Under the pieces are notes generated by a model. That model worked only from the letters and a program-made list of their open reading frames with translations. It did no database searches and was not told where the DNA came from. Both the position numbers and the translations under genes were made by a program. Shown piece after piece: positions 26,797 to 35,903 of a stretch of DNA of 64,000 bases. The stretch lies in NCBI RefSeq assembly GCF_044464525.1, contig NZ_JBIQLE010000019.1:1-64000 (forward strand), in the 5' to 3' direction. The stretch is from Pusillimonas sp044464525. GTDB lineage: Bacteria; Pseudomonadota; Gammaproteobacteria; Burkholderiales; Burkholderiaceae_B. How positions within the stretch are numbered: position 1 is the first letter of the stretch; each line of letters opens with the position of its first letter.

Positions 26797-28118
26797 GCAG
26801 CGTCCAGATCGGCATGCTGATGGGTGTCTTCATGCTTGCCATGCTGGCGCTGCGCATCCACGTCGGCATCTCCATGTTCGTGGCGGGCGCGATCGGCTAC
26901 TTCTGGATTTCCGGCTGGGACGCCCTGATCGCCACCATGAAGCACGCACCCTATGCGCGTTTCTCCATGTACGATTTGTCCGTCGTGCCGCTGTTCCTGC
27001 TGATGGGGCAGTTCGCCACCTATGGCGGGCTGTCCAGCGCCTTGTTCCGGGCGGCCAATGCTTTCATCGGCCATTGGCGAGGCGGCATGGCCATGGCCGG
27101 GGTGGGGGCCTGCGCGGGCTTTGGCGCCATTTGCGGGTCTTCGCTTGCCACGGCGGCCACCATGACCCAGGTGGTCTTGCCCGAGCTCAGGCGCCATGGC
27201 TATTCGGGCAGCCTGGCCGGCGGCTCCATCGCGGCCGGCGGAACATTGGGCATCCTCATTCCCCCCTCGGTTCCCCTGATCATCTACGCCATCCTGGCGG
27301 AACAGAACATCGCCAAGATGTTCATGGCGGCGCTCGTGCCCGGCGTGCTGGCCGCAATCGGATACATGATCGTGGTGGGCATCGTCGTGCGGTTCAAGCC
27401 GGATGCCGCCGGCCCCTTGGTGGCCAGGCATGGCTGGGGCCGACGCTTTCGCATGCTGCTGGCCACCTGGCCGGTCATACTCATATTCGCGGTGGTGCTG
27501 GGCGGCATCTACAGCGGCTTGTTCACCGCCACCGAGGCGGCGGCCATCGGGGCCCTGGCAACCGGCCTGGTGGCCTGGAAGTCGGGAGGCCTCAAAGACG
27601 GCGGGCTGGCCGCTTGCATTTCGGGCACCGCCACGGGCACGGGCATGATCTTCCTGATCCTGATCGGCGCCGACATGCTCAGCTCGCTGCTGGCCGTCAG
27701 CCAGATGTCGAACATCGCGGCCGAATGGGTGCAGGGGCTGGGCCTGGGGCCGTTCGGCGTGCTGTTGGCGATTCTGGCGATCTACATCCTGCTGGGCTGC
27801 GTCATGGACAGCCTGTCCATGATCATCATCACCATTCCCATCTTGCTGCCGGTGGTGCTGGGCCTTGATTTCTGGGGCCTGGGGCCCGACGAGAAAAGCA
27901 TCTGGTTCGGCGTGCTGGCCATGGTCGTCATGGAAATGGGCCTCATCACGCCTCCGGTGGGGATGAACGTCTACGTGATCAACGGTGTCGCCCGAGACCT
28001 GCCGCTGCGCGTGATCTTCCGCGGCGTCGTGCCTTTTCTCGCGTCCGATTTCATACGCCTTGCGCTGCTTGTGAGTTTCCCCGTGTTGACGCTGGCGCTG
28101 GTGCGCTGGCTAGGATAA
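26793..28118 (+). CDS. dctM: TRAP transporter large permease (DctM family)
   Basis: A 441-residue, highly hydrophobic protein with about a dozen membrane helices. Family marks are GFGAICGSSLATAATM, GTLGILIPPSVPLIIYAI, GIYSGLFTATEAAAIGAL and LGCVMDSLSMIIITIPILLP. Together with dctP and dctQ it forms a sodium-dependent secondary uptake system for carboxylates. The complete transporter is intact. Confidence 0.93.
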   Translation: MSSVQIGMLMGVFMLAMLALRIHVGISMFVAGAIGYFWISGWDALIATMKHAPYARFSMYDLSVVPLFLLMGQFATYGGLSSALFRAANAFIGHWRGGMAMAGVGACAGFGAICGSSLATAATMTQVVLPELRRHGYSGSLAGGSIAAGGTLGILIPPSVPLIIYAILAEQNIAKMFMAALVPGVLAAIGYMIVVGIVVRFKPDAAGPLVARHGWGRRFRMLLATWPVILIFAVVLGGIYSGLFTATEAAAIGALATGLVAWKSGGLKDGGLAACISGTATGTGMIFLILIGADMLSSLLAVSQMSNIAAEWVQGLGLGPFGVLLAILAIYILLGCVMDSLSMIIITIPILLPVVLGLDFWGLGPDEKSIWFGVLAMVVMEMGLITPPVGMNVYVINGVARDLPLRVIFRGVVPFLASDFIRLALLVSFPVLTLALVRWLG

Positions 28119-28129
28119 AGGACCCATAT

Positions 28130-28324
28130 ATGCCCATTGCCCGCCTATCCATCATGCAGGGCCGCAGCCCCGAAGAGGTTGCGGCCCTCATCGATGCCGT
28201 GACCGAGGCCATACATCAAAGCCTGCAGGCGCCCCACGCCAACATACGCGTGCTGGTCGACGAGGTGCCGCCCAGCCACTGGGGAATCCGGGGCAAGACG
28301 GCGGCCGAGCTCGGAGAATCCTGA
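28130..28324 (+). CDS. 4-oxalocrotonate tautomerase family enzyme
   Basis: A 64-residue protein (63 after Met removal). The mature chain has Pro1, Arg11 and Arg39, the catalytic residues of 4-oxalocrotonate tautomerase, and Trp50 where that enzyme has Phe50; IRVLVDEVPPSHWGI aligns with its C-terminal half. Such hexamers convert 2-hydroxydienoates to 2-oxo isomers in catechol meta-cleavage and related pathways. It starts 11 bp after dctM and ends 5 bp before the regulator, so it is surely co-transcribed. The real substrate is unknown. Confidence 0.9.
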   Translation: MPIARLSIMQGRSPEEVAALIDAVTEAIHQSLQAPHANIRVLVDEVPPSHWGIRGKTAAELGES

Positions 28325-28329
28325 ACCGT

Positions 28330-29580
28330 ATGTCCAGTGTCCGGCCCGGCATCGGCGTCATCGTCCATCCCAAGCATCTCAAGACTTTTGCGGCGGTATG
28401 CCACGAGGGCAGCATGAAGCGGGCCGGAGAAAGCCTGCGCCGTTCGCGGTCCGCGGTTTCGTACTCCATCGAAGAGCTCGAGCGCGACATCGGCGGCAAT
28501 CTGTTCGAGCGGCATGAGCGAGGCATGCTGCTCACCGAGATCGGCACGGTGCTGCTGCGCCGTGTCGAAGCGGCTTTCGCCGAGATGGGCCGGGCGCGCC
28601 AGGCGCTGGAGGACATGGCCGAGGTGCAGGGCGTCAAGCTGCTCAATGCGCCGATATTCACCTTGTCCGTGGGCAAGCGGCGCCTGGAGGTCTTGCTGGC
28701 GTTCGCCGACCTGATGCACATGGGAGCGGTGGCGGGCAAGCTGGGTATTTCCCAGCCCGCCGTCAGCCTGGCGGTGAACGAGCTCGACCTTAGCACCGGT
28801 TTGCCCTTGTTCCATCGCTCTGACGGCAACACGCGGCTGACTCCAGCCGGCGAGACCCTGCTTTTGCATCTCAAGCGCGCGCTGGCCGAACTGCGCCACG
28901 CCGGCGCCGAGATCACCCTGCTCAGCGGCAGGGTCGAAGGCAAGGTCATTGTGGGCGCGCTGCCTTTCGGCGGCGCGCAGATTTTGCCGGTGTCGATTGC
29001 GCGGTTGCTGCACAAGCATCCTGGCCTGCACATCGCCACGGTCGAGGGTTCGTTCGAGAATCTGGCGGCCGGCCTGTGGTGCGGGGACATCGACCTGGTG
29101 GTCGGGGCCCTGCAGCCGGTGGGGCAGTACACCACCCTGGTGTGCGAAAAGCTGTTCGACGACTGGATATCCATCATCGCCCGCGCGGGGCATCCGCTGG
29201 CGCAAAAGCCCAATGTGGGCCTGGACGAAGTGCTGGAGGCTTCATGGGTGCTGCCTTCCGAAGGCACCCCCACCCGCGCGGCGCTGACGGCGGTGCTGGA
29301 TACCCATCATCTGCCGCATCCCCGGGTCACGGTCGAGACTTCCGACCCGTCGACCATACGCGGGCTGCTGTGCGAGAGCGACCTGATCACCGCCGCCGCG
29401 CAGCGTATCTTCCATCATGACATCCAGACCGGCGCGCTGGTGCGCCTGCCCGTCGTGTCCAGCGCCGTGTACCGTTCAATCGGCATCATCCGCAGGGCCC
29501 CCGAGCGGTCTTCGCCCGGCGCGCGGCTGTTGATGGACGAATTGCGCGCCGTGGGGCGCTCTCCGACCGATTGGGAATAG
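28330..29580 (+). CDS. LysR-type regulator with two N-terminal HTH domains
   Basis: A 416-residue regulator, about 110 residues longer than a normal LysR protein. Residues 14-73 form one complete LysR winged HTH (HLKTFAAVCHEGSMKRAGESL, RSAVSYSIEELE, LFERHERGMLLTEIG); residues 115-175 form a second (RLEVLLAFADLMHMGAVAGKL, SQPAVSLAVNELD, LFHRSDGNTRLTPAGE). A single effector-binding domain follows from about 204. It is the last gene of the TRAP operon on the same strand, whereas LysR genes usually diverge from their targets. The arrangement predicts auto-regulation with the transporter and perhaps control of the divergent hydrolase. Confidence 0.92.
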   Translation: MSSVRPGIGVIVHPKHLKTFAAVCHEGSMKRAGESLRRSRSAVSYSIEELERDIGGNLFERHERGMLLTEIGTVLLRRVEAAFAEMGRARQALEDMAEVQGVKLLNAPIFTLSVGKRRLEVLLAFADLMHMGAVAGKLGISQPAVSLAVNELDLSTGLPLFHRSDGNTRLTPAGETLLLHLKRALAELRHAGAEITLLSGRVEGKVIVGALPFGGAQILPVSIARLLHKHPGLHIATVEGSFENLAAGLWCGDIDLVVGALQPVGQYTTLVCEKLFDDWISIIARAGHPLAQKPNVGLDEVLEASWVLPSEGTPTRAALTAVLDTHHLPHPRVTVETSDPSTIRGLLCESDLITAAAQRIFHHDIQTGALVRLPVVSSAVYRSIGIIRRAPERSSPGARLLMDELRAVGRSPTDWE

Positions 29581-29627
29581 CCGGGGCGCCGCTTCAAGCG
29601 CGTTGCGCGGTGGCCCTGGGCGGTGCG

Positions 29628-30830
29628 TCAGGCCGCGCCCGGAAAGCGCTTGGCAATGGCCTGGACGAGACGGCGGGCGGCTTCGGTCTTGCTTAGTCTG
29701 GGCAGTTCTTCTACGCCCTGGTCGTCGAACAGCACGAATGCGGTGGTGTCGCCTCCCATCGACTCCTGGGCCAGGTTGCCCACCAGCAGCGGAACATTCT
29801 TGCGTTGGCGCTTGGCTTGGGCGTTGTCGCGCAGGTTCTCGGTTTCGGCCGCGAAACCCACGCACCACGGCCCTTTGGGTGTGTGCGCGACCTCGGCGAG
29901 AATATCCGGGTTCGGCGCGAACTGGAGTTCGGGCGGCTGGTCAGAGGCCGTCTTCTTGAGCTTGTTGTCGCTGGCGTTTACGACATGCCAATCAGCCACG
30001 GCAGCGACGGCGATGAAGATATCCGTGTCCCGTAGGTTGCCCATGACCGCCGCATGCATCTGCGCTGCGCTTTCGACGTCGATGCGGGACACGCCGTAGG
30101 GCGAGGGCAGGGCGGTGGGCCCGGAGACCAGGACCACCTGCGCGCCCGCCTCATGGGCGGCCTGGGCGATGGCATAGCCGGTCTTGCCCGACGAGCGGTT
30201 GGTGATGACACGCACCGGATCGATTTTTTCGGAAGTAGGGCCGGCGGTGATAAGTACGCGCCGTCCGGCCAGCGGCTTGGGTTGTGCGAAGGCAATGATT
30301 TCGCGCAGAAGCTGGTCGGGCTCCAGCATGCGCCCATCGCCCACTTCGCCGCAAGCCTGTTCACCGCTGCCTGGCCCCAGTATGTGTACACCGTCCAGTC
30401 GTAGCTGGCGCACGTTGCGTTGCGTGGCGGGATGCTCCCACATCTCGCGGTTCATGGCCGGAGCGACCAGCAAGGGGCAGCCTCCGCGCGCCAGGCATAG
30501 CGTTGACAATAAGTCGTTGGCCAGCCCATTGGCCAGCTTCGCCAGGAAATCGGCGCTGGCGGGCGCAATGATCACGGCGCGGGCTTCTCGAGTAAGGTTG
30601 ATATGCGCCATGCTGTTGGGAACGCGGCTGTCCCAGGCATCGGTGTAGACGGGGCGGCCGGAAAGCGCCTGCATGGTGGTGGCCGTGATGAAATGCGAGG
30701 CGGCTTCGGTCATGACGACATCGATTGAGGCGCCATGGTCCTGCATGCGGCGCAGCAATTCGGCGCTTTTATAGCACGCGATTCCGCCTGTGAGGCCCAG
30801 TACGAAACGTTGTTGGTCGAGGTCGGGCAT
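29628..30830 (-). CDS. coaBC: Bifunctional phosphopantothenoylcysteine decarboxylase/synthetase
   Basis: Carries out two steps of coenzyme A synthesis. 400 residues: N-terminal CoaC flavoprotein domain (LGLTGGIACYKSAELLRRM, MAHINLTREARAVIIAPASADFLAK, PAMNREMWEHPA, and the active-site Cys in GEQACGEVGDGRM), then the CoaB domain from about 185 (RRVLITAGPTSEKIDPVRVITNRSSGKTG, lysines in NKLKK). It starts 15 bp after lspA in the ribF-ileS-lspA-coaBC operon. Confidence 0.95.
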   Translation of the reverse strand: MPDLDQQRFVLGLTGGIACYKSAELLRRMQDHGASIDVVMTEAASHFITATTMQALSGRPVYTDAWDSRVPNSMAHINLTREARAVIIAPASADFLAKLANGLANDLLSTLCLARGGCPLLVAPAMNREMWEHPATQRNVRQLRLDGVHILGPGSGEQACGEVGDGRMLEPDQLLREIIAFAQPKPLAGRRVLITAGPTSEKIDPVRVITNRSSGKTGYAIAQAAHEAGAQVVLVSGPTALPSPYGVSRIDVESAAQMHAAVMGNLRDTDIFIAVAAVADWHVVNASDNKLKKTASDQPPELQFAPNPDILAEVAHTPKGPWCVGFAAETENLRDNAQAKRQRKNVPLLVGNLAQESMGGDTTAFVLFDDQGVEELPRLSKTEAARRLVQAIAKRFPGAA

Positions 30831-30845
30831 GGTGTCTTCCTGGAA

Positions 30846-31385
30846 CTAGGCCGCCTTGCGTTGGCGATCGCGCCGTATGCGCAGGATCTCGTCGAGTATG
30901 AGCAGTGCGGCGCCGCAGGTGATGGCCATGTCGGCCACATTGAAGGCCGGGAAGTGCCAGCCGTTCCAGTGGAACAGCAGGAAATCGACGACGTGGCCAT
31001 GCAGGATGCGGTCGATGAGGTTGCCCACCGCGCCGCCTAATATGAAGGTAAGCGATGCGCCAAACAGAAGCTGGCCCGGATGCCGCCGCAACAAGTGCAA
31101 TATCAGGCCGATGGCTCCGACCGCAATGACAGTGAACAGCCAGCGTTGCCAGCCTTGCTCGGCGGCCAGGAAGCTGAAGGCGGCGCCAGGGTTGTACAAC
31201 AGCGTGAAATCAAAAAACGGCAACACGGGCCAACGTTCTGCATATTGCATGTTGCCGTCGAAATAGACCTTGGTCAACTGGTCGAGCACCACAATCGCCA
31301 GGGCCCATGCCATCCAGATCCAGAATCGCCTGGGGAATAAAGGCGCGCGCCCGGGCGTGCCGGCGGACGGCTGTTCGTCAGGCAT
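30846..31385 (-). CDS. lspA: Lipoprotein signal peptidase (signal peptidase II)
   Basis: Cleaves prolipoproteins after lipid modification. 179 residues with four membrane segments. The catalytic Asp pair is in GGAVGNLIDRILHGHVVDF and FNVADMAI, with upstream LDQLTKVYF and YNPGAAFSFLA. The ATG at 31385 overlaps the end of ileS by 8 bp. ileS-lspA pairing is conserved across proteobacteria. Confidence 0.95.
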   Translation of the reverse strand: MPDEQPSAGTPGRAPLFPRRFWIWMAWALAIVVLDQLTKVYFDGNMQYAERWPVLPFFDFTLLYNPGAAFSFLAAEQGWQRWLFTVIAVGAIGLILHLLRRHPGQLLFGASLTFILGGAVGNLIDRILHGHVVDFLLFHWNGWHFPAFNVADMAITCGAALLILDEILRIRRDRQRKAA

Positions 31386-34212
31386 GACGGCGAACCTCGC
31401 CTGTTGAAAACAGGTTGCTGACGCAGCGGCCGCATATTGTGGGATGCTGCTCGTCAAGCCCCACGTCTTCGCGGTGATGCCAGCAGCGCTCGCATTTTGC
31501 GTGTTCGGTGGCGGCGACTTCGATGCCTGGCTCGCCAGGTGCGCGGTGCACTTGCGCACGCGAGACGATCAGCACGAAGCGCAGGTCATCCTGCAGCGAC
31601 GCCAGAAGGTCGTAATCGTCGCCGTCGGCATATAGGTCGATTTCGGCATCCAGCGACGAGCCGATCTTGCCGGCGGTACGCACTTCTTCGATGCGCCGCA
31701 TCACCTCGGCGCGGATGGCGCGCAGCCGGTTCCACTTCTCGCACAGGGCTGAAGCGTCGACCTGGTCGGGCAGGGCATGGAACAGCTCGGTGAATATGGT
31801 GGCGGCCTTGTCCCGGTGCAGATCCTTCCAGGCCTCTTCGGCGGTAAAGGACAAGATCGGCGCCATGAGCTTGAGCAAGGCGTGGGTGATATGGAACACA
31901 GCCGTCTGGGCCGAGCGCCTTGCCAGGCTGTCTCGGCCCGCAGTGTAGAGCCTGTCCTTCAGGACGTCCAGATAGAAGGCGCCCAGGTCTTCGGAACAGA
32001 ATATCTGCATACGGGCGACGGCCGGATGAAACTCATAGCGCTTGTAATTTTCGAGAGTCTCGGCCTGCATGGTGGCCGTCATGGCCAGCGCATAGCGGTC
32101 TATCTCGAACATGGCGTCCAGGGCGACGGCATCGCGCGCCGCGTCGAAATCGCTTAAATTGCCCAGCAGGAATTTGAGCGTATTGCGTATGCGCCGGTAG
32201 CCCTCGACCACCCGCTTGAGAATTTCTTCAGAGATGGACAGCTCACCCGAATAATCGGTGGACGCCGTCCAAAGACGAAGAATCTCGGCTCCGAGCGTAT
32301 CGGACACCTTCTGCGGCGCCACCACGTTGCCCACCGACTTGCTCATTTTGCGCCCTGAGCCGTCAACCACGAAACCGTGGGTGAGCAGGGCCTTGTAGGG
32401 CGGGCGCCCGTAAAGCATGCAGCTTGTCAGCAGCGAAGAGTGGAACCAGCCGCGGTGCTGGTCGGACCCTTCCAAGTAAAGGTCGGCCGGCCACTTGAGC
32501 AGGTCGCCGTGCGAGCCGTTGAACTCATTGCCCTGGCCGCCCAGTACGGTGGCGTGCGTGGTGCCCGAATCGAACCATACGTCGAGCGTGTCGCGGTTCT
32601 TTTCGTATTGATCAGCTTCATCGCCAAGCAAGTCGCGCGGGTCCAGCGATTGCCAGGCCTCGATGCCTTCTTTTTCGACCCGCTGGGCCACCTGTTCGAG
32701 CAGTTCTATGGTGCGCGGATGCAGCTCGCCGGTTTCCTTGTGTACGAAAAAGGCCATGGGCACGCCCCATTGGCGCTGGCGCGACAAGGTCCAGTCGGGA
32801 CGGTTGGCGATCATGGCGTGCAGGCGGGCCCGGCCCCATGCCGGGTAGAACTGCGTCTGCTCGACGCCTTTGAGGGCCGCCTCGCGTAGCGTCTCGCCTT
32901 CCTTGGGCTGCCGGTCCATGCCGGCAAACCACTGGCTGGTGGCGCGATAGATGATCGGTGTCTTGTGCCGCCAGCAATGCATATAGCTGTGCGACAGTGT
33001 TTTTACATGCAACAGCGAGCCGGCCGCCTCGAGCGCCTTGACGATCTCGGGATTGGCCTTCCAGATGTGCTGTCCGCCGAACAGAGGCAGAGTCGAGGCG
33101 TAGACGCCGTCGCCCTTCACGGGGCTGATGATGTCTTCATCGCGCAGGCCATGCGCTTTGCACGACAGGAAGTCATCCACGCCGTAGGCGGGTGACGAAT
33201 GGACCACGCCGGTGCCGGCATCCAGCGAGACGTAGTCGGCCAGGTAGATGGGCGCCGTGCGGCGATAGCCGGCATCCAGTTCGTAAAGCGGATGGCGGAA
33301 TTCAAGATTGGCCAGGGCGGCGCCGGGAGCGGTCGCAATGATCTCGCCTTCAAGCTGCCATGTTTCGAGACAGCTTTCGACCAGGTCTTTGGCCAACAGC
33401 AGCACCGCGCCGCTTGCACGCGGTTGGGCCAGCTTGACCAGGGCGTATTCAAGCTCGGGGTGGACGTTGAGCGCCTGGTTGGCGGGCAGGGTCCAGGGCG
33501 TGGTCGTCCAGATGACGACGGCGCCGTCGTCGATGCTCTCCAGGCCGAAGGCGTGGGCCACTTTTCCAGGCTGATCGAAGCGAAAGGCGACGAAAACGGC
33601 GGGGTCCTTGCGGTCGGCGTATTCGACTTCGGCTTCGGCCAGGGCGGAACCGCAATCGAAACACCAGTTGACCGGCTTCAGGCCACGGAAGACGAAGCCC
33701 TTTTCCATGATGCGGGCCAGTACGCGAAGCTCGTTGGCCTCGTCGGCGTGATTCATGGTGAGGTAGGGGCGGTTCCAGTCACCCAGTACGCCCAGGCGCT
33801 TGAAATCGTTTTTCTGGCTTTCAATCTGCTCGAGCGCATAGGCGCGCGCTTTGGCCTGTACTTCTGCAACCGGCAGGTTCTTGCCGTATTTTTTCTCAAT
33901 CTGTATCTCGATCGGCATGCCGTGGCAATCCCAGCCGGGCACGTACTGGGCATCAAAGCCGGACATATTGCGGCTTTTTACGATGATGTCCTTAAGAATT
34001 TTGTTGACCGCATGGCCGATGTGGATGTCGCCGTTGGCATAGGGCGGGCCGTCATGAAGCACGAATTTGGGTCGCCCCTGGCTGGCCTGCCGGATGGCTT
34101 CGTACACTTTGTTCTCTTCCCATTCGGCGACCCAGCGTGGTTCGCGCTTGGCAAGGTCGCCCCGCATCGGAAAGGGGGTTTCGGGCAGATTTAAAGTGTT
34201 TCTATAGTCCAT
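31378..34212 (-). CDS. ileS: Isoleucyl-tRNA synthetase
   Basis: Charges tRNA-Ile. 944 residues: class I signature as HIGHAVN following PYANGDI, editing domain with TWTTPWTLPANQ-type sequence (WTTTPWTLPANQAL), KMSKSVGN, and a C-terminal zinc finger CERCWHHREDVG...CGRCVSNL. The ATG at 34212 (MDYRNTLNLPETPFPMRG) matches the family start and overlaps the ribF end by 11 bp. Confidence 0.97.
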   Translation of the reverse strand: MDYRNTLNLPETPFPMRGDLAKREPRWVAEWEENKVYEAIRQASQGRPKFVLHDGPPYANGDIHIGHAVNKILKDIIVKSRNMSGFDAQYVPGWDCHGMPIEIQIEKKYGKNLPVAEVQAKARAYALEQIESQKNDFKRLGVLGDWNRPYLTMNHADEANELRVLARIMEKGFVFRGLKPVNWCFDCGSALAEAEVEYADRKDPAVFVAFRFDQPGKVAHAFGLESIDDGAVVIWTTTPWTLPANQALNVHPELEYALVKLAQPRASGAVLLLAKDLVESCLETWQLEGEIIATAPGAALANLEFRHPLYELDAGYRRTAPIYLADYVSLDAGTGVVHSSPAYGVDDFLSCKAHGLRDEDIISPVKGDGVYASTLPLFGGQHIWKANPEIVKALEAAGSLLHVKTLSHSYMHCWRHKTPIIYRATSQWFAGMDRQPKEGETLREAALKGVEQTQFYPAWGRARLHAMIANRPDWTLSRQRQWGVPMAFFVHKETGELHPRTIELLEQVAQRVEKEGIEAWQSLDPRDLLGDEADQYEKNRDTLDVWFDSGTTHATVLGGQGNEFNGSHGDLLKWPADLYLEGSDQHRGWFHSSLLTSCMLYGRPPYKALLTHGFVVDGSGRKMSKSVGNVVAPQKVSDTLGAEILRLWTASTDYSGELSISEEILKRVVEGYRRIRNTLKFLLGNLSDFDAARDAVALDAMFEIDRYALAMTATMQAETLENYKRYEFHPAVARMQIFCSEDLGAFYLDVLKDRLYTAGRDSLARRSAQTAVFHITHALLKLMAPILSFTAEEAWKDLHRDKAATIFTELFHALPDQVDASALCEKWNRLRAIRAEVMRRIEEVRTAGKIGSSLDAEIDLYADGDDYDLLASLQDDLRFVLIVSRAQVHRAPGEPGIEVAATEHAKCERCWHHREDVGLDEQHPTICGRCVSNLFSTGEVRRHA

Positions 34213-35167
34213 GGAGCGCGAAATAATCTCGAGCGCTTTGCACATCGTTTTCGATGGCGGCGATCATTGCAGGAAGGTCGGGGAATTTTTCTTCGTCCCG
34301 GAGGTACTGAAGAAATTCGATTTGCGTGAGTTTACCGTATGCATCAACGTCCCGGTCCAGCAGATGGACCTCGAGCATGATGCGTCCGGAGTCGGAGATG
34401 GTGGGTCTTACACCAAGGCTGGCCACTCCGTTTAAAGGTTGTTCGGCCAATCCATGGGCCCGCACCACATAAACGCCCGAGCGCGCCGCGCATAGCGTGG
34501 GTACGCGAATGTTCAGCGTGGGAAAGCCCAGGCTGCGGCCAAGCTTTTGACCATGTATGACATGGCCGCTAATCCGGTAAGTATGACCCAGCAGGCGCTC
34601 TGCGCGCTCCAGGTTGCCTACGGCCAGTGCAGTGCGCACCTCAGAACTGGATATCCGGTAGCCATGTTCGTCAACGACGTCGGACAAGGTTTCGACAATG
34701 AAACCGTGGCGCCGTCCGGCCCGGCGCAGCAGGGCCACGTCGCCCATCCGCTTGTGGCCGTAGCGAAAATCCTCGCCCACCAGCAGCCATCGGGTCTGCA
34801 AGCCGCGAACCAGCAGCTGTTCGATGAAATCTTCGGCGGGCATGTCGGCAAGCTGCTGGTTGAAGCGCTGCAATACCAGCTGGCGAATCTGCAGTTTCTG
34901 CAGCGCCCAAGCCTTGTCTCGCAGGCTGCTGATCTGGGTGGGAATCAGTTCAGGGCGCTGCCCGCGCTGCGCGAAAAAGGCGCGCGGATGCGGCTGGAAG
35001 GTCATGACTGTGGGGACCAGGCTGCGCTGCGCGGCTTCGTGGACGACACGGCGGATAATGGCCTGGTGGCCACGATGGACCCCGTCCAGATTGCCGATGG
35101 TGACGGCGCTGGGGCTTTGGGTATCGTAGCGTGGGAGGCGGCGATAGATCTTGAAAGAAGGTTTCAC
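34202..35167 (-). CDS. ribF: Bifunctional riboflavin kinase/FAD synthetase
   Basis: Makes FMN and FAD. 321 residues: the nucleotidyltransferase half has VTIGNLDGVHRGHQAII, TFQPHPRAFF, VGEDFRYGHKRMGD and ISSSEVRTAL; the kinase half has GHVIHGQKLGRSLGFPTLNI and the ending region RDEEKFPDL. Translation starts at a GTG (35167). The divergent purN start is only about 46 bp away, so the two promoters must be close-packed or overlapping. Confidence 0.95.
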   Translation of the reverse strand: MKPSFKIYRRLPRYDTQSPSAVTIGNLDGVHRGHQAIIRRVVHEAAQRSLVPTVMTFQPHPRAFFAQRGQRPELIPTQISSLRDKAWALQKLQIRQLVLQRFNQQLADMPAEDFIEQLLVRGLQTRWLLVGEDFRYGHKRMGDVALLRRAGRRHGFIVETLSDVVDEHGYRISSSEVRTALAVGNLERAERLLGHTYRISGHVIHGQKLGRSLGFPTLNIRVPTLCAARSGVYVVRAHGLAEQPLNGVASLGVRPTISDSGRIMLEVHLLDRDVDAYGKLTQIEFLQYLRDEEKFPDLPAMIAAIENDVQSARDYFALHGL

Positions 35168-35213
35168 ATCCGAGAGTTTACAATTTTACGTTGCCTTACT
35201 CTGGAAAACGTCC

Positions 35214-35891
35214 TTGTCAGCGTCAAATTCTTCTTCCCGCCGCCGTTTTGTGGTGCTGGTTTCCGGCCGAGGCAGTAATATGCGGGCCATTGTGCAAACC
35301 GTGCGTGATCAGGCCTTGCCCGCCGAAGTGGCGGCTGTCGTGTCGAACTCACCCCAATCCCCGGCAATAGAGTGGGCCCGCGAACAGGGGTTGAAAACAG
35401 CGATCGTTCCCCATAAAGACTATGCCTCGCGCGAGCAGTTCGATGCGGCTCTGGCCGAGGCCATCGAGATTCATCGGCCCGACTACGTACTGCTGGCTGG
35501 CTTCATGCGTGTGTTGACCACTGGTTTCGTCGAACGTTTCAACGGCAGGCTGGTCAATATCCATCCCTCGTTGCTTCCCGCGTTTCCTGGGCTGCACACC
35601 CACCAGCAAGCCCTGGCCATGGGGGTGCAGTGGCATGGCTGCACGGTGCATTTCGTGACACCCGTGCTTGACCATGGACCCATCATCGCGCAAGGGGTCG
35701 TACCGGTGCTTGCGGGGGATACGCCTGACGAGCTGGCTCGTCGCCTTTTACGGCTCGAGCACAAAGTGTATTCGGAAGTGGTTGAATGGCTGGCTGCAGG
35801 CCGGGTTACGCTTGATGCCATGCAACGGGTGCACGTCGACGGCGTGGTTAGCCGTTCTTTCATTTTGCCGTCAGACGACGGCGGATGTTGA
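35214..35891 (+). CDS. purN: Phosphoribosylglycinamide formyltransferase
   Basis: Transfers a formyl group from formyl-THF to GAR in purine synthesis. About 225 residues: VVLVSGRGSNMRAI, VVSNSPQSPAIEWA, LLAGFMRVLT, the catalytic VNIHPSLLPAFPGLHTHQQAL (Asn and His) and HFVTPVLDHGPIIAQ (Asp). The start is uncertain: no ATG fits; I chose TTG at 35214 (MSASNSSS), while a TTG at 35151 would overlap ribF and a GTG nearer the VVLVSGRG motif is also possible. Confidence 0.92.
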   Translation: MSASNSSSRRRFVVLVSGRGSNMRAIVQTVRDQALPAEVAAVVSNSPQSPAIEWAREQGLKTAIVPHKDYASREQFDAALAEAIEIHRPDYVLLAGFMRVLTTGFVERFNGRLVNIHPSLLPAFPGLHTHQQALAMGVQWHGCTVHFVTPVLDHGPIIAQGVVPVLAGDTPDELARRLLRLEHKVYSEVVEWLAAGRVTLDAMQRVHVDGVVSRSFILPSDDGGC

Positions 35892-35903
35892 TTCAAGGTA
35901 GAT

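Noticed and set aside
26726..27868. 380-codon frame overlapping dctM in another frame
   Set aside because: Arg/His-rich translation with no domain; dctM has clear TRAP motifs and fits the dctQ overlap.
33199..34194. 331-codon plus-strand frame opposite ileS
   Set aside because: Antisense shadow of ileS.
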